From assembly GCA_933228895.1 (NCBI GenBank), contig OW121852.1, positions 120,213,544 through 120,277,543 of the forward strand: a stretch of 64,000 bases of DNA. Direction: 5' to 3'. The DNA is from Platycnemis pennipes (taxonomy: Eukaryota > Arthropoda > Insecta > Odonata > Platycnemididae). Under the pieces are notes generated by a model. That model searched no databases and was not told where the DNA came from. It saw only the letters and a program-made list of their open reading frames with translations. Shown here one piece after another: positions 58,175 through 64,000 of this stretch (position 1 is the stretch's first letter; the number at the start of each line of letters is the position of its first letter). Both the position numbers and the translations under genes were made by a program.

Positions 58175-58916
58175 GTTATTATGCCTACTCCAGCGTTACT
58201 ATTCAGTGATCCGGTGTGAATAATTCTATAACTTCCACTCCAAGAGTCTCCTTCATCTCATTTCATTTCATCGAGGTCCATTCTCCGCATTTCCACCTTC
58301 AGGTTGTCCAATCTTCTGCAGGTCCGAAGTGATCGCACTTTCCACGTTCCTACCCTAAAATGACTATCACACTTGACTGATGTACTCTCTCGGGTAGTCC
58401 CCGCCCGGAGATCGGAATGGGGGACTATTTTACCTCCGGAATATTTTACTCGAGAGGGTCCCATCACGTCTTGATAATAAAGGAAAGAGTGGAGTAGCTG
58501 CGACTCCTCGGGATAGTAATGTGGTGGTTTCCACTTGCCTTCCACATCGCAGTACTACACCGTTAAAGTAAAGGTAACGACGCCTGTGGTGAAATGAGTG
58601 TCGCTGTACCGACCACTGTGGTCTCCACCTTCACTCATGTGAAGGAGAGCTGCTGCCCTCTCCCCCGGGTGATGGGAAGCGTAATTGTTGGCGGCCTCCA
58701 TCGCCAAGTCACGGCATCTTCACAGGTTCTGTATTATTTAAAACCTACCTTACCCAAGGATAGATCAATACGCCCTCGGAATGCCGTCGCATTTTGTCCA
58801 CGACTGATTATTCGACGAGTAAACTCGCTTATCTCGCAGCTAACCTCAATACTAGAGGTCGACCCACCATCCGCAACCCAATGGACGCACTCGGTGGCTT
58901 TAAGCTCAGCCGCGAG
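58175..58916 (-). pseudogene. RTE-clade 5' end fragment, right arm
   Basis: Exact mirror of 49904-50645: 5' UTR and first endonuclease codons, cut off at the 3' side. Confidence 0.75.
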
Positions 58917-60059
58917 AAGTAATATTAATAAATATTAAACATAACAAATAATAAATAACAAATAATGAAATCTATTAATAATGTCTAATGACTAGAGTAA
59001 TTGCTTTTTTTCCAACAGTCCCCGCCCAGAGACTCGAATGGAGGACTATTTCACCTCCAGATGCCTCCTCCAGTACATTTTAACATCCGTGAACGCTAAT
59101 ACCCCTCTCTGCAACTGAACGTCCTTTGAAAAAGGCGCGCCTCGTTCTCACCACCAGGCAGTTGAGACGTTCACCACCAGATGAAAGAGAGTGGACGCGT
59201 GCGACACCTACGACATGCGTATGGAACTAGTACCTAATTGGAGGCGCTGAATCGCGAACGATAGAACGAGACGGAACAACACGGCAATTATATTTTTTTT
59301 TAAACACAGGAATTGGTAAAATGGTATTATAAAAGATACCTCGAAGTTGAAATGCTTGAGATGTAGGATTATTATAGAAAAAAACTGTCTAAATTGCTTT
59401 GGAGGTGGAAAAAAAATAGTTTATCCGCTCAGATTCCTGAAGTTGACCGAGTAAATCATTATTGTGCAATCGAAAATAGACAGAAAACCATAAACTACTT
59501 TCACATAACAAGATTTTGCCCTTTCTTTCCTTCATTTATTAACCTCATATTCTCTCCTATGCCGCAGCTCTCAACATCGCATAGTTGCTAATTTTATTCA
59601 GGCCGCTTTACAATTTACCCCAACAGTTTCCGTCCCCATCATCTATACCTACCTATCCAAATTTCAGGGCAGGCAAATATTTTTATACCAATATGAGTTT
59701 AGTTCAAATTCTTTCCGGAAGCTAATATCGACAGAAACAAATTCAAACCAATCTGCCAATAAAATAAATTATATGTAACATTATTTCGTCATATTTGCGT
59801 TGATACTGCCTACCTACCCATTCGATTCGATCTGGTGCGCAGCCATTCCGAGGCTGGCGCAAATAGAGTAAAAAACCAATTGAATTAGCTAACACACTAG
59901 CTAAGAATAATCTACCCCCCAATTGTAAACTTTTGCCGTTCGATGTGTGTAATTTATTTGCCAGCATCCCTTGCCAGAAAGTCTTGATGTTAGCCGAAGC
60001 GACAATGGTGAAAAAGGTGTATTTATCCCTGTGATCTTTGAAATGTGCTCCCATCTCTA
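58917..60059. other. unassigned arm sequence
   Basis: Mirror of 48761-49903. No supported gene. Confidence 0.4.
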
Positions 60060-60830
60060 AGTGCGTGCGTCTCAGAATTATTTCTAATATGATAATTCAA
60101 TAATGAACGAGACCTCCTTGCCAGCGACAAGTCAGTGATTCAGATATGTGGACGATGTATTTTCCATTTGGAAAGGATGTGAAGGAAATTGGAATTATTC
60201 ATGAAAACAACTCTCCTTTGAACAACTCTGACATCGCCTTGCTATTCACAAAATAATTAGAACAAGATGGGTTCCTTAATTTCTGGATTTAATAATTTCG
60301 CGGGTCAGCCAAAAATTAGAACTCGGCATTTACAGAAAAAGTACTGCCACGAGTCAAACAATATACGCTTCATCCAGACATCATAGGTATATCTCAGAAA
60401 TTAGCAGTCTTCCATTTAATTCTCCACCGCTTGTTAGTCTTACATAATATGTCGGAGGTCAATGAATGAACACTATCAAAAATGTTGCGCAATGGATACT
60501 CACTCAAAATAATGACGATCTATGTGAGAAAAGCGTGCCAAGTTAGCCACTTGGTTAATTGACGGTATTAAAAAATCGATGACTCGGTGTGGAGAAAAAG
60601 TACCTATCTAGGAAACGTTAGCCTCAAGGTGAAGAGACATCTGCCCAAATACAATATTGCTTGTTACAGCAAAGCTAACTTGAGAAATATGATTAGCCAC
60701 ACCCAGGGACGGAATCGGCAGAGCTAAAAGAAGTGGGGATTACCGATTGAAAAGCGATGGCTACCTGGCCACTCGCATCGGCCAAACGGGGAGGATGTAC
60801 GTGCATACAAAGAGAGGGTTAAGGAACAGT
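60060..60830 (+). pseudogene. Penelope-like element, reverse transcriptase to GIY-YIG start, right arm
   Basis: With frameshifts allowed, the order is FRYVDDVFSIWKG (catalytic YVDD at 60146-60157), FLDLIISRVSQKLELGIYRK (using two frames), STATSQTIYASSRHH, GNVSLKVKRHLPKYN then ANLRNMISHTQGRN, and IGQTGR at 60777-60794, the GIY-YIG nuclease signature. This is the PLE order: RT palm, thumb, connector, GIY-YIG. Stops and shifts are frequent, so it is an old copy. It does not include the C-terminal part seen at 1-222. Confidence 0.7.
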
Positions 60831-61169
60831 CAGTAAGATGGTTGGACGCCGATTGGATTGGATTGCATTTTGCGTATCTCCGCTGGTGTCGAGGGAGTAT
60901 TTTGGTGGAGTTGGCAAAATGTTTCCTACCCGCCGGATATAAAATGTTGTTTGGTGGAGAAAATATTTCTGTTAGCGGTATGTTAGCGAACACAAAAAGT
61001 TGTGGTAGCATCGATGCACGAATACGATTGCTATCGCGGTCTTCAGAAAAGTTTACCAAATTTCTCAGTGGTCGTAACAGTTTGTTAGTGAGACGTACAT
61101 CGCAGGGGCACGTCGAAAGCGTATTCCAGGTGAGTTGGCACTTTCAAAATTTTTCTTGACCGCGTATTG
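60831..61169. other. unassigned arm sequence
   Basis: A 105-codon frame (60842-61159) follows directly on the GIY-YIG start but shows no recognisable motif. It may be decayed PLE or another element. Confidence 0.35.
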
Positions 61170-61522
61170 CTTGCGAACATTAGATAGAGATATCTTGTCG
61201 TACAGTAGGATTTGAATTGTGATTTTCCCGCGTACCGCAGGAGAACACAATAAGTAGCAACGGGATAGATAGGCGAAAAATTGTTGGAGAAGTCTGTAGT
61301 GAATGAAGCATGCTTCAACAAGACTAACCCATGCATACTAGGGAAATACAGATAAATATATTTATAGAAAACCTTTCCAATCGGTATTCACTTAGTTACT
61401 ATGTAGAAACAAACCAGTAGTAGTAGCATTTAGTGTTAGTTGCATGTTTGGTGACCTTCACCCCCTGCCATACACCCTCGCGGTGGCTCGTAGGATATTA
61501 CGTGGATGTAGATATAGATAAT
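61170..61522 (+). pseudogene. CR1/Jockey-group 3' fragment, right arm
   Basis: Mirror of 47298-47650. GCATGTTTGGTGACC, CACCCTCGCGGTGGCTC and GTGGATGTAGATATAG form the 3' terminus. Confidence 0.65.
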
Positions 61523-61529
61523 TCCTGGA

Positions 61530-62040
61530 TGACTCCCTCCTCGAGAGTGGATTGTTCCGAGGTGAGTCGATTCCCGAAGTTCAGAGGGTTTGCTTTCAAT
61601 GAGCGTTCGCAGAAGCGGAATTTGAAAACCGCGCCATTGAATATATCGGAGAAGGGTGGATAAAAGGGAATAAATAGCTGTTGGAAGGCGTTGTGAAGTA
61701 AAAAAAGTGTCCATTACTCGACTAAAATCATTTTGCTCTAGGATACTGGAAGAAAAGAACGATTTAGATGGAGTAAAGGTGGAAAATATCCGTAAACGTT
61801 GTGTTAGTCGTCACTTTGCAGTGCTAAGTGAGCAAAAGTGGGGTGGTGAGGACACAGTCAATTTTTCATACTTACCTGGCGTAGAGGTCAACGATGATCC
61901 GCAAGGTCGTTCCTCCAAGCCGAGGCTTATCCATTGCACTCCGGGTGAGCTGAAGCTTGCGATTGCCCCAAATGTGGGTAACTCGGGCGCGTAATTTTTG
62001 GTAGTAGGGACTGCGTTCGCGCTGTCCCTCCAAATAAGGT
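61530..62040 (+). repeat. dispersed unclassified repeat, right-arm copy
   Basis: Mirror of 46780-47290. It begins immediately after a CR1/Jockey-group 3' tail. Confidence 0.65.
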
Positions 62041-62576
62041 GAAACCAATTCTTCTAAACTAGATTAAGTAAGAAGGTCTGCGTTATTTTGTTGAAGCCTA
62101 GATGCAACGCCCGTAGCAATCTGGGTTCTCTCTTCTTAGTTATCTCAACATGCTATTTATCTGTGCATCAACAAGCCTCTTCGGCAATAACCTAAAATGA
62201 TGGCACCATATCAATATTACTGGTATTATCTCCCTCCCACTGAATTTCAACGGACATCTCTCCTAAGTAAATTATATGATTTCCAAACTATCCTTCTGGT
62301 AGTCCTTTTCATCGCGAAAATTCGTCTTCGAGAGATGCCGTAAACTGCATTGAATTGGTTGAAGCTTGCAAGCTCCGGGACGTTTTAATTTTCATTTAAC
62401 TTCGGTTCATGGCAACAAGTGCGTGCTCATATTTCTTTAATTTACGCTTTGCAATGTTAATAGTGCAATGAGTTTTTCTTTCGCTCTTTATAATGCCTCA
62501 ATGTTTACAGATTACACATTTTTCCCTCCATTGATGGATTAATCTTCAGTATTACAGGTATTATCTCCCAAATGGA
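62041..62576. other. unassigned arm sequence
   Basis: Mirror of 46244-46779. Nothing recognised. Confidence 0.45.
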
Positions 62577-63459
62577 AAGTACATCAGTACATGTGATAGA
62601 CATTTTAGGGTAGGAGCGTGAGATTATTTTGGAACTGCGGGAGATTGGAGAATTTCAAGGTGGAAATGCGGAGAATGGACCTCGAAGTATTAGGAATCAG
62701 TGAAATGAGATGGCCCGAAGAAGGAGACTTTTGGAGTGGAAGCTACAGAGTGATTCACACCAGATCGCTGAATGGTAACGCTGGAGTAGGCATAATGCTC
62801 AGGAAGAGTGCACGACTGCGTGTGAAGAGCTTCCTGCATTACTGTGACAGGATTATAATGGTGAAGATTGCCTACATATACCATTGCGGCGCAAGTTTAC
62901 ATGCCTACGTCGGACTACGAAGATGAAGTGGAAGACGTCTATGAGGATATCACGGAAGTAATAAAGCAGGTAAAAGGAGTAGAAAACTTAATTATTTTAC
63001 AAGATTGGAACGCTGTCGTCGACGAAGGTCAGGATGGAAGAGCAACTGGAAAATATGGCTTGGGAAATCGAAATGAGAGAGGAGAAAGACATAGGATTCT
63101 GCACACATCACAATTTGGTGGTGGCAAACACAACATTTAAAAACCACCAACCAGATATAAATTGGAAAGTGCCCGGAGACAGAAGATTTCAAATTGACTA
63201 CATTTTAGGGAAGCAGAAGCTCAGGAACCAAGTGTGGAACTGCAAAAGCTACTCTGGTGCAGATATCGACTGTGAACACAAATTAGTGACGATGAAATGT
63301 CACTTAAATCTCTAATCAAAATCGGGCTACAGGAAGGAGAAAATAAGTTCTGGGGAGAAGAAAAATTATCAAGAATAAGCCATGGATTACAGTTGAAGTC
63401 TTAGAATCGATTGAAGAGGGAAGAAAGTATAAAAATGTGGAGAAAGACAGGAGTTTTTG
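62577..63459 (+). pseudogene. RTE-clade endonuclease part, right arm
   Basis: Mirror of 45361-46243. It reads SEMRWPEEGDFWSGSYRVIH and, after frameshifts, FQIDYILGKQKLRNQV and IDCEHKLV. Confidence 0.8.
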
Positions 63460-63467
63460 CATCATTA

Positions 63468-64000
63468 CTGGTCAACGATCCTAAGATTAGTTTAACGCAG
63501 CCCTCCACTCAATTCTTTAATCGGCCAACCTCTTCATATTAGCGTAATTCTCTTACATCCCTCAAAACGTGCTCCATATATCTCATGCGAGGCCTGACTT
63601 TTGCATTCTTCCCGTTCACTTTTCACTCGACGATTGTCTTCCTCAGGCTTCTTGTATTAAGATATGGCCGGTTAACTTGGCTCGTCTTCTTAGAGCTTCC
63701 AGTAGACCTCTTTACTCCCAAAGACCTGTCCACTTCATCCGTTTGTGCTGGTGTTATCCTCCATGCTTCGATGCCATATTGTAGCATGCTCCAGATATAT
63801 GCTCTAATGAAAGGTTTCCTCACTTCTACGCTTGTATTTGCAGCTGTAAGCATAATCTTATTTTGGTGAAATGCACTTTTCGCCTGGGCAACTCTACTGG
63901 CTATTTCTCTTTTACTTCGTCCATCGCAGGTTACTCAGCTTCCCAGGCAGCAGTACTCTTCTACCTCCTCTAGTTTTTATTTTCCTAGTTCAAAATTGGT
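63468..64000 (-). pseudogene. RTE-clade 3' part, right arm (cut by window end)
   Basis: Mirror of 44820-45352, so it lies tail-to-tail with the endonuclease part in the same composite arrangement as on the left. Confidence 0.75.

Larger units (their letters stand above)
56793..64000. repeat. right arm of giant inverted repeat
   Basis: Reverse complement of 44820-52044. It lacks 17 bases relative to the left arm, near 57177-57182. It continues past the end of the window. Confidence 0.93.

Noticed and set aside
1..64000. CRISPR array, prokaryotic operons, phage or defence islands
   Set aside because: No regularly spaced repeats, no ribosome-binding sites and no compact coding strands. The window is eukaryotic.

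Overview
This is a window of animal nuclear DNA, most likely from an arthropod and probably an insect. The evidence is one spliced gene with GT-AG introns in AT-rich DNA crowded with decayed retroelements: non-LTR elements, Penelope-like elements, a Helitron and tRNA-headed SINEs. Nothing looks prokaryotic. The order of insect cannot be fixed by eye.

The only host gene I can support is a homologue of APCDD1, a membrane-bound Wnt-pathway inhibitor. Four coding exons lie on the + strand at 27280-27654, 29347-29640, 30386-30731 and 35825-36658. They give 615 residues with a consistent reading frame across all three introns. Two APCDDC repeats and a C-terminal hydrophobic anchor are visible. The signal peptide and the start of the first repeat are upstream and were not found. 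A long basic insert separates the two halves of the first repeat. The introns carry repeats, including a possible 181-bp hammerhead-bearing retrozyme-like insertion with 13-bp target duplications.

Region by region: 1-515 is the end of a Penelope-like element with a hammerhead-like motif. 520-27000 is mostly unassigned DNA with scattered RTE-clade and CR1/Jockey-group fragments, one SINE and one fold-back MITE. 27280-36658 is the APCDD1-like gene. 36659-44800 holds more fragments, including a three-level nested insertion at 38841-39371.

The most striking structure is a huge inverted repeat. 44820-52044 is mirrored by 56793-64000, and the right arm runs off the window. The arms look essentially identical apart from one 17-bp repeat expansion. 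Their inner breakpoints lie inside a Helitron helicase remnant. The spacer holds a full-length but inactivated RTE element (52954-56434) with 11-bp target duplications. This is either a very recent inverted duplication or a fold-back assembly artefact, and read evidence would decide.

No defence system, CRISPR array, tRNA gene or rRNA gene was found. Most open reading frames are retroelement debris or shadows.
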